46,623 nucleotides of DNA from Saprospiraceae bacterium (GCA_020631405.1 JAHDHH010000008.1:38201-84823); one strand, 5' to 3'; counted from the stretch's first letter, positions 27,396 through 36,100 are shown. The notes: generated from the sequence alone by a model not told the origin. A program made the numbers and translations.

Positions 27396-28916
27396 TTGAA
27401 TCAAACTTATTCATTGGCATTTATTGACAGAGATGCGTTGTTGAAATATATTCAGCATTATAGCTTCAATACCATTGGAAGTCAGTCTCCACTCCAGCTA
27501 CTGTGTACATCTGATGCGTCGTTCAATAGTTTATTGGAGTATGCCATTAATCACTCCGGACTAAGTATTGTCAAGGATGAGTCAGATGTTGTACACTTAA
27601 ATATTGATAGATCATTAGAAGAGACTCAAGCAATTGCCCGATTCGAACATCTAGCCTCAAGGGCTTATGGCAGCTCTTTGCTAGAAAGAGCTATTAGAGA
27701 GCAAGGTAGACAGAGTCTTCCTTTGTTACACTCCATATTGTTTGCTACTGATTTTGACTGGTTGGATGCTGACGAGTTGATTGATGTAGTGAGCAAGTTT
27801 CAGTCTCAATATAACCCACAGGTCGACTACCATTGGTTGTTTACACACCTAGATTTTTCTAAAGACTTTTATGAAATCAATCATAGCTCAGTTGATATTC
27901 TAAATGCGATTAAGGCATTAGAGGCAGAGATGACTGCATTCATGTTGAATTGGAAGGCAGAGCAAAGAGTGAGATACACAGATATGTCTGAATTAGCGAT
28001 AAAGCTTTTTGAATATGCTAGACTTCAAAATGCTCACTCTAGAGACGAAGAGGTCAAGGCCATATTTAATAGATTCTACACTTTGCAGTCTACAGTATCT
28101 ACACATTGCCCTTTCGAGCAATTCAAAAAGCTCAAAAAGCCGATGAACCTTCAACAGCTCTATCACTACATAGTCGAGCTCAGAACCATATGGGCAGATA
28201 TAGTCGCTAGGTTGGCCAGCAATGAAGTGGAGCCTTGGTATGTGTTGATGCAAACTATTGCATCCAACAATTATGCTTTGGTTAGAGAGCTACACCAATT
28301 AAAATCTAAAGAGGATTGGAATAGCATAGTACAATACACTATTGATAAGTTAGTGGATGGTAGCCCAAGCTGTTATCACAAAGCAACTCATCAAGCCTTG
28401 AAAGCCATTGAGGTGGATATGAATAATAGTAGCGAATTGCTAGAGTCAGGTGTAGAATTTCAGATAGTGACACAAGGCGGAGATCAGATTCACTATAAAG
28501 TTGATGATACTTCGGGGAGAGAGTATGCTGGGACCAATTCGCTAGTATTTGTGGAAGAGTTGACCCATTCTCAACTATTCCATCAAGCGAATATACTTGC
28601 TCAAAACCTTACTTACTTGGGAGTAAGTGGGAGAATCTTGATGAGTAAAGATGACATCAGCTTACTGATGTTAGATGCTATTCAAAATGACAAGGTAGAA
28701 CAGGAGCTCATAACAGCAGGCTATAAATCTCTAGGACCGATCAATTATGATATCCTTGTCGAGTCCTTTGTGGATACATCTAGAAGTGTAACAATTCATC
28801 ATTACAAGCACATCCTTAACTGCAATGACTTGACTAATCCTGTGCAACAAGCAAGATTGCTCTATGCCTTAGAAAGAAAGGGAGTATCATTAAAGGCAAT
28901 ACTTCTTGAAAAGTAA
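27396..28916 (+). CDS. Unrecognised 506-aa protein
   Basis: I do not recognise this family. The start is probably TTG 27396 (an in-frame TAG at 27381 closes the frame above, and no in-frame ATG occurs for a long stretch). The protein is soluble, with no signal peptide or membrane segment. It is mostly helical by composition up to about residue 360, then has a mixed segment (VEFQIVTQGGDQIHYKVDD, LVFVEELTHSQLFHQANILA). Two acidic/aromatic stretches near the N-terminus (SDASFNSLLEYAINHSGLSI) resemble no motif I know. It is separated by 13 bp from the nuclease-fold gene, so the two are probably co-transcribed. The coding potential is clear from length, codon use and the close neighbour. Confidence 0.7.
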   Translation: MNQTYSLAFIDRDALLKYIQHYSFNTIGSQSPLQLLCTSDASFNSLLEYAINHSGLSIVKDESDVVHLNIDRSLEETQAIARFEHLASRAYGSSLLERAIREQGRQSLPLLHSILFATDFDWLDADELIDVVSKFQSQYNPQVDYHWLFTHLDFSKDFYEINHSSVDILNAIKALEAEMTAFMLNWKAEQRVRYTDMSELAIKLFEYARLQNAHSRDEEVKAIFNRFYTLQSTVSTHCPFEQFKKLKKPMNLQQLYHYIVELRTIWADIVARLASNEVEPWYVLMQTIASNNYALVRELHQLKSKEDWNSIVQYTIDKLVDGSPSCYHKATHQALKAIEVDMNNSSELLESGVEFQIVTQGGDQIHYKVDDTSGREYAGTNSLVFVEELTHSQLFHQANILAQNLTYLGVSGRILMSKDDISLLMLDAIQNDKVEQELITAGYKSLGPINYDILVESFVDTSRSVTIHHYKHILNCNDLTNPVQQARLLYALERKGVSLKAILLEK

Positions 28917-28929
28917 ATAGGTAGAGCAA

Positions 28930-29397
28930 ATGAATGAAGTCGATCCGACGTGGAATCCAAACTTACTTAAGTACAAGGATCAACTAAGAATCTTGGTTGA
29001 GTCAGATAAGAAGTATATCTTCTGTCGATTGAGGAGGACTTACCTTGTTTTGCAACCAGAAGAAATGGTTAGGCAATTGGTTATCAATTACTTACTTGAT
29101 GAAGTGCAGATTCGAGAAAAGTCAATCCAGGTAGAAAAAAATATTTCGGCCTCAAGTATGGATAGGGTAGACCTTGCTGTCTATGGTAAGGGCTCGGCAC
29201 CTTTTCTATTGATTGAGTGTAAATCTTGGGAAGTAGAGCTCAATAGGTTGGCAATCAATCAAATCAGTAGGTACAACCTGAATCATGATTTTCCTCACTG
29301 TTGGATCACAAATGGGAAGGACAATTTGATGTATGGGTTAGGAGGTGTTGACAATAAGTATGAGAATTTAGATGGATTTCCAGACGGGTACAAATGA
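28930..29397 (+). CDS. HSDR_N-like (type I restriction R-subunit N-terminal) nuclease-fold protein
   Basis: Encodes 155 aa. PEEMVRQLVINYLL (43-56), then D81 in MDRVDLAVY and ECK at 96-98 in FLLIECKSW make a PD-(D/E)xK-type active site, followed by NQISRYNLNHDF and CWITNGKDN. This is the stand-alone HSDR_N_2-type domain common in Bacteroidota, without helicase or specificity subunits. A nucleic-acid-cleaving or repair role is inferred from the fold only. No methylase or specificity gene is adjacent, so a complete restriction system is not present. It follows the unrecognised 506-aa gene at 13 bp. Confidence 0.8.
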   Translation: MNEVDPTWNPNLLKYKDQLRILVESDKKYIFCRLRRTYLVLQPEEMVRQLVINYLLDEVQIREKSIQVEKNISASSMDRVDLAVYGKGSAPFLLIECKSWEVELNRLAINQISRYNLNHDFPHCWITNGKDNLMYGLGGVDNKYENLDGFPDGYK

Positions 29398-29417
29398 CAT
29401 GTTTTTTTAATTAATAC

Positions 29418-29425
29418 TAACTTTG
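29418..29425 (+). promoter_or_regulatory. -7 promoter element (TAACTTTG) of the coiled-coil/ABC gene block
   Basis: Exact TAnnTTTG match 16 nt before ATG 29442. It is the likely head promoter of the five-gene block 29442-34915. Confidence 0.5.
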
Positions 29426-29441
29426 ACAAAACTATAGAATC

Positions 29442-30110
29442 ATGCTGAAGAAATTAAAGGGCCTTTTTGTTGTTGAAGAAGAATCTGACAAGGCAGAATC
29501 ACAAGTCAAAGAGGAGACAACCAGTAAGGAAGCACCTAGCCAGTCAAAGGATCAGCCTGCCGCGCAGCCAGCTGAAGTGCCAAGGCCAGAAGGAGCACAA
29601 CCTAGTGAAAGATTCGTCAATAAGTTACTCGGGGCAATAGAAGAGAATAATCTGAAAGGATTTGACTATTTGGAATTCAAACAAGCCTTGCAGAATCTTG
29701 ACTCTGTAGCAATGGATGAGCCTACTAGGTATCAATCAGCTATGGCAATGGCAAAGACTATGGGTACTACCCCAGAAGCCTTAATCAAGTCTGCAGAGCA
29801 TTATATTGCAGTCTTATCCAAGGAAGAAGCCAAGTTTAGAACAGCCTTCGAGAGCCAACAAAAGAATAGGGTCCAAGAACGTAGCCAAGCAAAGGAGTCT
29901 TATGCAAGTGGTATTGAGCAAAGAAAGAAGAAAATCGCAGAGCTAGAAGCAGAGATCAAAGCCCTTGAAGATAAACAAGAAAAACTTAAACTAGACATAG
30001 CCCAAGCCAGTGCAAAAGTCAACGCTACAAAGGATGGATTCTACAGCGCTTACCATATTGTAGTAGATCAAATCAAAGCAGATTTGGACATGATGAAGCA
30101 GAATGCCTAG
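29442..30110 (+). CDS. Cytoplasmic coiled-coil protein, first gene of the OmpA-fused ABC block
   Basis: Encodes 222 aa of no family I can name. After a short basic start (MLKKLKGLFVVEEES) comes a disordered Gln/Pro/Glu-rich stretch (~20-60). A helical domain (~60-130) has RFVNKLLGAIEENNLKGFDYLEFKQAL, and a long coiled coil (~130-205) has heptads in KKKIAELEAEIKALEDKQEKLKLDI. There is no signal peptide or membrane segment, so it should be cytosolic or bound to a membrane partner. Its heptad pattern and position, 113 bp before a membrane-anchored coiled-coil protein, suggest the two interact. The family is unknown to me, and the function is inferred only from neighbours. Confidence 0.7.
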   Translation: MLKKLKGLFVVEEESDKAESQVKEETTSKEAPSQSKDQPAAQPAEVPRPEGAQPSERFVNKLLGAIEENNLKGFDYLEFKQALQNLDSVAMDEPTRYQSAMAMAKTMGTTPEALIKSAEHYIAVLSKEEAKFRTAFESQQKNRVQERSQAKESYASGIEQRKKKIAELEAEIKALEDKQEKLKLDIAQASAKVNATKDGFYSAYHIVVDQIKADLDMMKQNA

Positions 30111-30223
30111 GAATATCGATTAATATTCACTATTTATAGACAGAATTCAATGTTGGATGAAATGTATTGGCGTCCTGTGTTGTTATAATTATTAATTTTA
30201 CACATCATATTTTATTCTAATTC

Positions 30224-31243
30224 ATGGCAGGAGGTTATAAGACAAAGTCATTTTGGTCAAAACCTGAGGGTGTAGTTGGTGCTCTCTTTTTAGCAGGTGG
30301 AGCAGCCTTGGCTACTTATATGGTGATGACATTTAGTATTGCAATACTTGGCTTTTTGCAGTCTACCATAGGAACTGTTGTGGGACTGGCAGTGCTTGGC
30401 CTCATTGTTTTTATGGCTATTGACAGTAAGACAAGAAAGTTAGTGGGCTATATGTACCAGTCACTTATGAGGTGGATTACTGGGATATTTATCAAGATTG
30501 ATCCGATGAGTATAATCAAAGGATATCTGGATGACTTGAAGTATAATTTGAAGAAGATGAATATCCAGATAGGAAAGCTCAGAGGACAGAAGCACAAACT
30601 TATGGAGTTGATCCATGTCAACAACAATCAGATTAAGAGCAACCTTGAAATGGCTAACCATGCCAAGACTTCAAACAATGAAAAGACTCTAATCTTGAAA
30701 ACCAGAAAAGCTGGTAGACTGAAGGAAAGTAATGTCAAACTTTCTGACCTTTTGAAGAAAATGGAGGTCATGCAAAGAGTATTGACCAAGATGAGAGATA
30801 ACTCCGCAATTTTGATAGAAGATACAGAAGATCAAGTTAGGATAAAGGAGCAGGAGCAGAAAGCAATCATGGCCAGCCATAGCGCAATGAAGTCAGCTAT
30901 GAATATCATCAAAGGAGACCCTGACAAGAAGGCAATGTTTGATCAAGCTATGGGAGTTATTGCAGATGATGTTTCGATGAAGGTGGGAGAGATGGAGCAG
31001 TTTATGGATATGTCTCAAGACTTTATGAACTCAATAGATGTGCAAAATGGCATCTTTGAAGAGAAAGGCATGAAAATGCTTGAAAAGTGGGAAAAAGAAA
31101 GTACTTCACTCATCCTAGGGGATGCCAAACAAGATATCTTGAATGATGTAGAAAATGAAGACATCTTAGATCTGAATAGAACGAGACAAGAAAAAAAGGT
31201 AACACTCAAGTCGAATGAGTACGACGACTACTTCGACGAATAA
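30224..31243 (+). CDS. Membrane-anchored PspA-like coiled-coil protein
   Basis: Encodes 339 aa. Two hydrophobic segments (~17-46, GVVGALFLAGGAALATYMVM; ~48-67, TIGTVVGLAVLGLIVFMAID) form a hairpin anchor. The rest is a long charged helical region. The stretch ~98-190 (LDDLKYNLKKMNIQIGKLRG, ESNVKLSDLLKKMEVMQRVL) and the part after ~215 recall the PspA/IM30 (ESCRT-III-like) helical layout, but this is a resemblance by eye, not a confirmed homology. A degenerate -7 element (TAATTTTA, 30193-30200) lies 23 nt upstream. It sits 35 bp before the binding-protein gene. A role in linking membrane state to the transporter is speculation. Confidence 0.7.
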   Translation: MAGGYKTKSFWSKPEGVVGALFLAGGAALATYMVMTFSIAILGFLQSTIGTVVGLAVLGLIVFMAIDSKTRKLVGYMYQSLMRWITGIFIKIDPMSIIKGYLDDLKYNLKKMNIQIGKLRGQKHKLMELIHVNNNQIKSNLEMANHAKTSNNEKTLILKTRKAGRLKESNVKLSDLLKKMEVMQRVLTKMRDNSAILIEDTEDQVRIKEQEQKAIMASHSAMKSAMNIIKGDPDKKAMFDQAMGVIADDVSMKVGEMEQFMDMSQDFMNSIDVQNGIFEEKGMKMLEKWEKESTSLILGDAKQDILNDVENEDILDLNRTRQEKKVTLKSNEYDDYFDE

Positions 31244-31278
31244 TTATACAATTCAAATAAAACACATAACAATACAAA

Positions 31279-32946
31279 ATGGCAAAGCGATTAACGACAT
31301 TTTCAAAACTGCTTATTACATTTCTAATATTAGCAGCTATCTTTTTTGGATTCAAGTGGCTAGTTGGCAATACAGGTCTTGGAGAGCTAGTTGAGCAAGC
31401 TAAAGGAAACGAAGGGGTCAAGACTGAAGCAACCAAGGGAGGTAATACCACTACTTCTACCACCGCAGAAGGTACTGCAGAAGAAAAAACAACTATTTTC
31501 GGTAAGAAGAGTAATACCAATGCTAGTAAAGCTAAAGGGTCAGATGATGATAATACCCTTAAGGTGCAGTTAGTAAGTTGGGGTGGATATGCCCCAGGTC
31601 TCTACTTCAATGAGGGAGCTGCGGCTAACGAAAGAAGTCGATATCTGAAGGAATATGGATTCAAAGTAGACTTTAAATTGGAGAATGACCTAATCAATGC
31701 CTTGGATGCATGGTTGGCTGGAGAGTATGATGTCATAGTGCAGACTGCTGATGCCTTTCCACTTTATACAGCTCCTGATGATATCAATGCAGTCAACCCG
31801 AGAGCCTTCATGCAAGTGGATTGGTCAAGAGGTGGTGATGCTATCATTGTAAAAAGAGGAATCAATACAATCAATGACCTCAAAGGAAAAAAGATTGTGG
31901 TAGCGGTACCGTCACCTGCACAGACATTGCTCATTACTTCTCTTGAAGCTGCAGGTCTTAAGTACAGCGATGTAGAAGTAATCAAGACAACAGATAATCT
32001 TAAAGCAGCTGAGTTGTTCAGATCTGATGAGGTAGATGCAGCAGTAGTTTGGAGTCCAGACGATATTCTTGCAACTAGGGATGTTGCAGGGTCTAAGATT
32101 CTATTGACGACAATGGATCAGACACACGTCATTGCAGATATCATGTTAGCAAAGCAAGATGTGATAGATAGCAAAAGAGACATGATCAACAAGTTTTATG
32201 AAGGATGGATGAAGGGTGTTGCTGAGATTAAAATGCCAGCTAATGAAGAAAAAGCAGCAAAATACCTAGCTGAATTGAATGGTGTAAGTGTAGATGATGC
32301 TAAGGGTATGATGTCAGTGGTTCATTGGACTTCACATGGTGATAATATGAACTTTTTTGGCCTTAATCCTAAGTACAAAGGTCAAAAAGGTAATGACTTA
32401 TATGGTAAAATGGCTAAAGAGTTTGTGAAAACTGGCGATGCAGAAAAGGTAGCTCCTTCTTGGAGGTCAGTCATCTATACTGGTGCAGTACAAAATGCTG
32501 AATCAGCACTCACAAGTAGTAAGTATGGCGCAGAGAAAAGTAAGGTATTTACAGCTCCAACTGCAGCTGATAAAAAATCAACACCAGTAGCGACTAAGCC
32601 AGTAAGTATTAATTTCTCAACAGGGCAGTACCAATTGACTGAAAATGCTAAGACAATCATAGACCTACAATTCGCAGATGTTGCAAAGGCATTCGCTGGG
32701 ATGAAGGTGAGAATAGAAGGGAATACAGACAATGTAGGCTCACTACAGAGCAATGTTGCCCTGTCTCAAAAAAGAGCACAGGCAGTAGCTGACTACCTCA
32801 GAACAACTTATAGTATGGATGGGAATAGATTTGTAATCGTAGGAAATGGTCCGAACAAACCTGTCAAAGGCTGTGAGACTAATGCTACTGCTGATTGTCA
32901 AGCGAAAAACAGAAGAACTGACTTCCAGTTAATACCAGCAGGATAA
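31279..32946 (+). CDS. Membrane-anchored ABC substrate-binding protein fused to an OmpA peptidoglycan-binding domain
   Basis: Encodes 555 aa. Residues ~10-29 (KLLITFLILAAIFFGFKWLV) are an uncleaved-looking membrane anchor rather than a lipobox, followed by a low-complexity Thr/Ala/Lys linker (~45-90). Residues ~93-425 form a type II periplasmic binding fold of the NMT1/nitrate-taurine group (QLVSWGGYAPGLYFNEGA, GEYDVIVQTADAFP, LKGKKIVVAVPSPAQTLLI, DEVDAAVVWSPDD). Residues ~440-555 are an OmpA/MotB domain (RIEGNTDNVGS, LSQKRAQAVADYL, CQAKNRRTDF) with the Asp and Arg that contact diaminopimelate. The protein thus spans inner membrane to cell wall. Its stop overlaps the permease ATG by one base. 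The ligand is unknown. Confidence 0.9.
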   Translation: MAKRLTTFSKLLITFLILAAIFFGFKWLVGNTGLGELVEQAKGNEGVKTEATKGGNTTTSTTAEGTAEEKTTIFGKKSNTNASKAKGSDDDNTLKVQLVSWGGYAPGLYFNEGAAANERSRYLKEYGFKVDFKLENDLINALDAWLAGEYDVIVQTADAFPLYTAPDDINAVNPRAFMQVDWSRGGDAIIVKRGINTINDLKGKKIVVAVPSPAQTLLITSLEAAGLKYSDVEVIKTTDNLKAAELFRSDEVDAAVVWSPDDILATRDVAGSKILLTTMDQTHVIADIMLAKQDVIDSKRDMINKFYEGWMKGVAEIKMPANEEKAAKYLAELNGVSVDDAKGMMSVVHWTSHGDNMNFFGLNPKYKGQKGNDLYGKMAKEFVKTGDAEKVAPSWRSVIYTGAVQNAESALTSSKYGAEKSKVFTAPTAADKKSTPVATKPVSINFSTGQYQLTENAKTIIDLQFADVAKAFAGMKVRIEGNTDNVGSLQSNVALSQKRAQAVADYLRTTYSMDGNRFVIVGNGPNKPVKGCETNATADCQAKNRRTDFQLIPAG

Positions 32947-34109
32947 TGGACTTGTCTTGGATGTTCAAACTTCGTGGACCTGTCACTTCACAGCAAAGAC
33001 TCATCTTTGGTATAGTGGGGTTTCTTATTCTGTTATTGATATGGATTGGACTCTCTTCGGGAGAAAATCCTATCATTGAAAACGGAATACTACCCAAACC
33101 TTTTAGTGACTGTCAGACTGTGATGGTAGATAAGACTTATGTCGATCAAGATGGGAAAACAGTTACAGAACAAGTCTCTAAGCGTAATAACTCTGTATAC
33201 TGTGCCTTTGGGGACTTATACAAAGACAGTGGTCTATTTAAGAACCTTTGTCTTTCGCTTGGATTTAACTTCGGAGGATACATCAAGGCGCTATTGTGGT
33301 CTTTGCCTTTTGCTTTTTTGATTGGCTTGTTTCCACTCTTCAATGCTACTTTTCAGTCGCAAATTGATGCTTACAGATTCATACCTCTGACAGCAGTGAC
33401 AGGGATATTCGTTTCCTCATTTGGTATCGGGACGCCATTGAAGATCAATTTCTTGGCGTTTGGTATTATGATATACCTTGTGCCAGTGATTATTCAGCGG
33501 ATTAGCGAAGTCCAGGATGTCTACGTGAAGACAGTATATACCCTAGGTGCATCAAAGTGGCAGACCATAAAGTCTGTCTACATACCTGCAGTCCTTTCTA
33601 AGTTGTCTGATGACGTCAGAGTGTTGACAGCTATTAGTTGGACTTACATCATTGTCGCAGAGGGTATTGGCGATCAGGGTGGCCTAGGGTCACTAATTTA
33701 TAAGTCAGGTAAGCGAATGGGAAGACCAGATAAGGTATTTGCTATCTTGATTATTTTCATCCTGATTGGGTTGATCCAAGATAGGGTGTTCTTATACCTT
33801 GACAAGAAGTTCTTTCCACATAAGTATCAAGTCAAAGATCAGTACAGCTCAGAACTCAAAAAAGAAGGGACATTTGAGCTCATCATAGACTATATCTTAA
33901 AAGCAAGTGTTTGGATAGGTCTCGGGATTTACGTCATATTGACACTTGATGAGATGTTTGGAGTACTTGGCAATATAAACTTGATCTCACACTTGTTTGA
34001 AGATACTTGTTGGGTGGTTCACACCATCTTTTTGTCAATCATATTCTTCAAAACTCGAAAATATATTGAGCCTTTTCTCTATAAAAAACCGCAACCCAAA
34101 ACAGCATGA
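32946..34109 (+). CDS. ABC transporter permease (nitrate/taurine/NMT1-type)
   Basis: Encodes 387 aa. A membrane segment at ~20-40 is followed by an unusual ~55-residue soluble insert containing cysteines (DCQTV...VYCAFG), then the usual helices of a BPD_transp_1 domain. The coupling (EAA) loop is TLGASKWQTIKSVYIPA (~200-216), with G at the conserved position. After the core, extra C-terminal hydrophobic segments (~320-365) make it ~130 residues longer than typical SsuC/TauC permeases. It starts at ATG 32946, in TAATG with the previous stop, and its stop overlaps the ATPase start (ATGA), so translation is coupled. Direction of transport is taken as import because a solute-binding protein is encoded with it. 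Confidence 0.9.
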   Translation: MDLSWMFKLRGPVTSQQRLIFGIVGFLILLLIWIGLSSGENPIIENGILPKPFSDCQTVMVDKTYVDQDGKTVTEQVSKRNNSVYCAFGDLYKDSGLFKNLCLSLGFNFGGYIKALLWSLPFAFLIGLFPLFNATFQSQIDAYRFIPLTAVTGIFVSSFGIGTPLKINFLAFGIMIYLVPVIIQRISEVQDVYVKTVYTLGASKWQTIKSVYIPAVLSKLSDDVRVLTAISWTYIIVAEGIGDQGGLGSLIYKSGKRMGRPDKVFAILIIFILIGLIQDRVFLYLDKKFFPHKYQVKDQYSSELKKEGTFELIIDYILKASVWIGLGIYVILTLDEMFGVLGNINLISHLFEDTCWVVHTIFLSIIFFKTRKYIEPFLYKKPQPKTA

Positions 34110-34915
34110 GTCTCTTTGTAGATAATCCGGATCAAAAGAATATCATTGAACTCAGTGGAATTAGCCAAAGCTATGATGGAGGTCAGAATTGGATTATTCA
34201 AGACTTAGACTTTATCGTGGAAGATAAGCCTAACCAAGGCCAGTTTATAGTCATTCTAGGCATGTCTGGTTGCGGAAAGTCTACCTTGCTAAGGTACATT
34301 GCAGGACTACAAGAACCAAGCAAGGGTAGCGTATTGCTCAATGGCGAAGCAGTATCTAAGGACAACAGGGTGAGCATGGTATTCCAACAGTATAGTTCGT
34401 TGCCATGGATGACAGTATTGGAGAATGTCTCGCTTGCGCTAAAATTCAAAGGTGTACCTAAGTACGAAAGAGAAGACAAGGCTAGAGAACTCATAAAACT
34501 TGTAGGCTTAGAAGGGCATGAATGGAAGTATGCTCAATACCCAACACTCTCTGGTGGACAGTTACAACGAGTGGCCATCGCAAGAAGTATCATAGCTAAC
34601 CCTGAGGTCATCCTCATGGACGAACCTTTTGGTGCATTGGATATTCGGACTAGGCTGCAGATGCAAGAGCTGCTTTCTGACGTATGGAACAAATTTCAAA
34701 GCACAGTAGTCTTTGTCACGCATGACATAGCAGAAGCTGTATATCTGGCCGATGATATTTATATTATGAAGTCAGCACCGTCAAGATTCGTCAGGCACAT
34801 TCCAATAGACCTCCCTCTGATTAGAACCCGAGAGACAAAGCGAGACCCTAAGTATACAGAACTCGTCCACTTAGTAGAAGACACAATGATGGAAGTTAGT
34901 GAACTTAAAGACTAA
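34106..34915 (+). CDS. ABC transporter ATP-binding protein (nitrate/taurine/NMT1-type)
   Basis: Encodes 269 aa. Walker A is GMSGCGKST (52-60), the Q-loop VFQQYSSLPWM, the signature LSGGQLQRVAIARS (~149), Walker B VILMDEPFGALD (~170) and the switch histidine in FVTHDIAEAVYLADD (~206). The sequence groups with SsuB/TauB/NrtD-type ATPases, matching the type of its permease and binding protein. It energises that permease at the cytoplasmic face. It is the last gene of the block: 59 bp follow before the Fe-S carrier gene, without a recognisable terminator. Confidence 0.95.
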   Translation: MSLFVDNPDQKNIIELSGISQSYDGGQNWIIQDLDFIVEDKPNQGQFIVILGMSGCGKSTLLRYIAGLQEPSKGSVLLNGEAVSKDNRVSMVFQQYSSLPWMTVLENVSLALKFKGVPKYEREDKARELIKLVGLEGHEWKYAQYPTLSGGQLQRVAIARSIIANPEVILMDEPFGALDIRTRLQMQELLSDVWNKFQSTVVFVTHDIAEAVYLADDIYIMKSAPSRFVRHIPIDLPLIRTRETKRDPKYTELVHLVEDTMMEVSELKD

Positions 34916-34974
34916 GACTTTCTAAACAATATCCCTCTATCTATACTTATTAGATTACAAATTATAATACTGAC

Positions 34975-36054
34975 ATGCTCGACAATAATAAAGTTCTAGA
35001 CTTACTCAGACAAGTAGTCAATCCTAATACAACAAAGAATATTGTAGATAGTGGTATCATGCATGACTACCAAGTCAGGGAGCATAGAGTGTCATTTACC
35101 TTACTGTTACATCCATCAGAGGACAACTTAAAAATGCTCTACCTAGCCAAGGCAGAAGAGAGTATTAAGTCAGTCTATCCTGAAGCAGAAGTGCTTATCA
35201 ACTTCAGAAAGGAACAGCAGGCACCATCAACACCTTTGCCACAGGTCAAAAACGTCATAGCTGTAGCATCAGGAAAGGGTGGAGTAGGAAAGTCAACTGT
35301 AGCCTTAAACCTTGCAATAAGTCTACAACAACAGGGCTTTAAAGTAGGCTTATTAGACGCTGATTTGTATGGTCCGTCTATGCCAACCATGATGGGACTT
35401 CGGGGAAAGAGACCTGAGATTAGGAAGATTGCTGATAAGCCAAAGATGATTCCAATAGAGCAGTTTGGAATCCATACCATATCATTAGGATTTTTGTTAG
35501 AAGAGGAGCAGGCTGTTGTTTTGAGAGGGCCAAGATTAGGAGGGATCATTAAGCAATTTGTCTATGATACAGTGTGGCCAGACCTCGATTACTTAATTAT
35601 GGATCTACCTCCAGGCACTGGTGATATCCAGCTTACCATAGTACAGACTATACCGTTGACAGGGGTTGTAATTGTTACGACTCCTCAGCAAGTGGCAGTA
35701 GCTGATGCACTGAAGGCAATGAATATGTTTCTTTTGCCAAATGTAAATGTTCCAATACTTGGTGTTGTAGAGAATATGAGTTGGTTTACTCCAGTTGAGT
35801 TGCCAGATCACAAGTACAAGCTATTCGGCGAAGGTGGAGGAGAGAAGTTGACAAAACTCGGAGAGACTGTCTTACTTGGGCAGATCCCTCTAACTATGAG
35901 TGTCAGAGAAGGTGGTGACGCAGGGTTGCCAGTTGCAAGTAGACCTGATGATCCAGCAGCTGATTATTTTAAGGATATGACCTTACAGTTTATCCAAGCT
36001 GTAAATCGACGGAACAACACTCAAGATCAAACTAAAATCGTAAAAGTGAGCTAG
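34975..36054 (+). CDS. Mrp/ApbC-type Fe-S cluster carrier P-loop ATPase
   Basis: Encodes 359 aa. The N-terminal ~85 residues are a MIP18/DUF59-type domain (VLDLLRQVVNPNTTKNIVDS). The P-loop is the deviant Walker A ASGKGGVGKST (98-108), with the switch motif LLDADLYGPSMPTMMG and LIMDLPPGTGDIQLT. Known role: binds and delivers Fe-S clusters. The C-terminal CxxC that binds the cluster in ApbC/NBP35 is absent: ENMSWFTPVELPDHKYKLFG occupies its place. I recall the same replacement in other Bacteroidota homologues. An Nfu-domain gene follows after 52 bp, which supports an Fe-S role. Confidence 0.93.
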   Translation: MLDNNKVLDLLRQVVNPNTTKNIVDSGIMHDYQVREHRVSFTLLLHPSEDNLKMLYLAKAEESIKSVYPEAEVLINFRKEQQAPSTPLPQVKNVIAVASGKGGVGKSTVALNLAISLQQQGFKVGLLDADLYGPSMPTMMGLRGKRPEIRKIADKPKMIPIEQFGIHTISLGFLLEEEQAVVLRGPRLGGIIKQFVYDTVWPDLDYLIMDLPPGTGDIQLTIVQTIPLTGVVIVTTPQQVAVADALKAMNMFLLPNVNVPILGVVENMSWFTPVELPDHKYKLFGEGGGEKLTKLGETVLLGQIPLTMSVREGGDAGLPVASRPDDPAADYFKDMTLQFIQAVNRRNNTQDQTKIVKVS

Positions 36055-36092
36055 GTAAGTATAGCACTTTTGTTCTATAGGTATTAAAAGCA

Positions 36093-36100
36093 TATCTTTG
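36093..36100 (+). promoter_or_regulatory. -7 promoter element (TATCTTTG) of the nfu-pyrF pair
   Basis: Exact TAnnTTTG match with TTG at 36070-36072 (20-nt spacing). It ends 6 nt before ATG 36107, so a leaderless mRNA is predicted. It also argues against the in-frame TTG at 36098, which lies inside the element. Confidence 0.65.

Noticed and set aside
28930..29397. Possible restriction-modification system
   Set aside because: Only an HSDR_N-type domain is present; no helicase, methylase or specificity gene is in the window.
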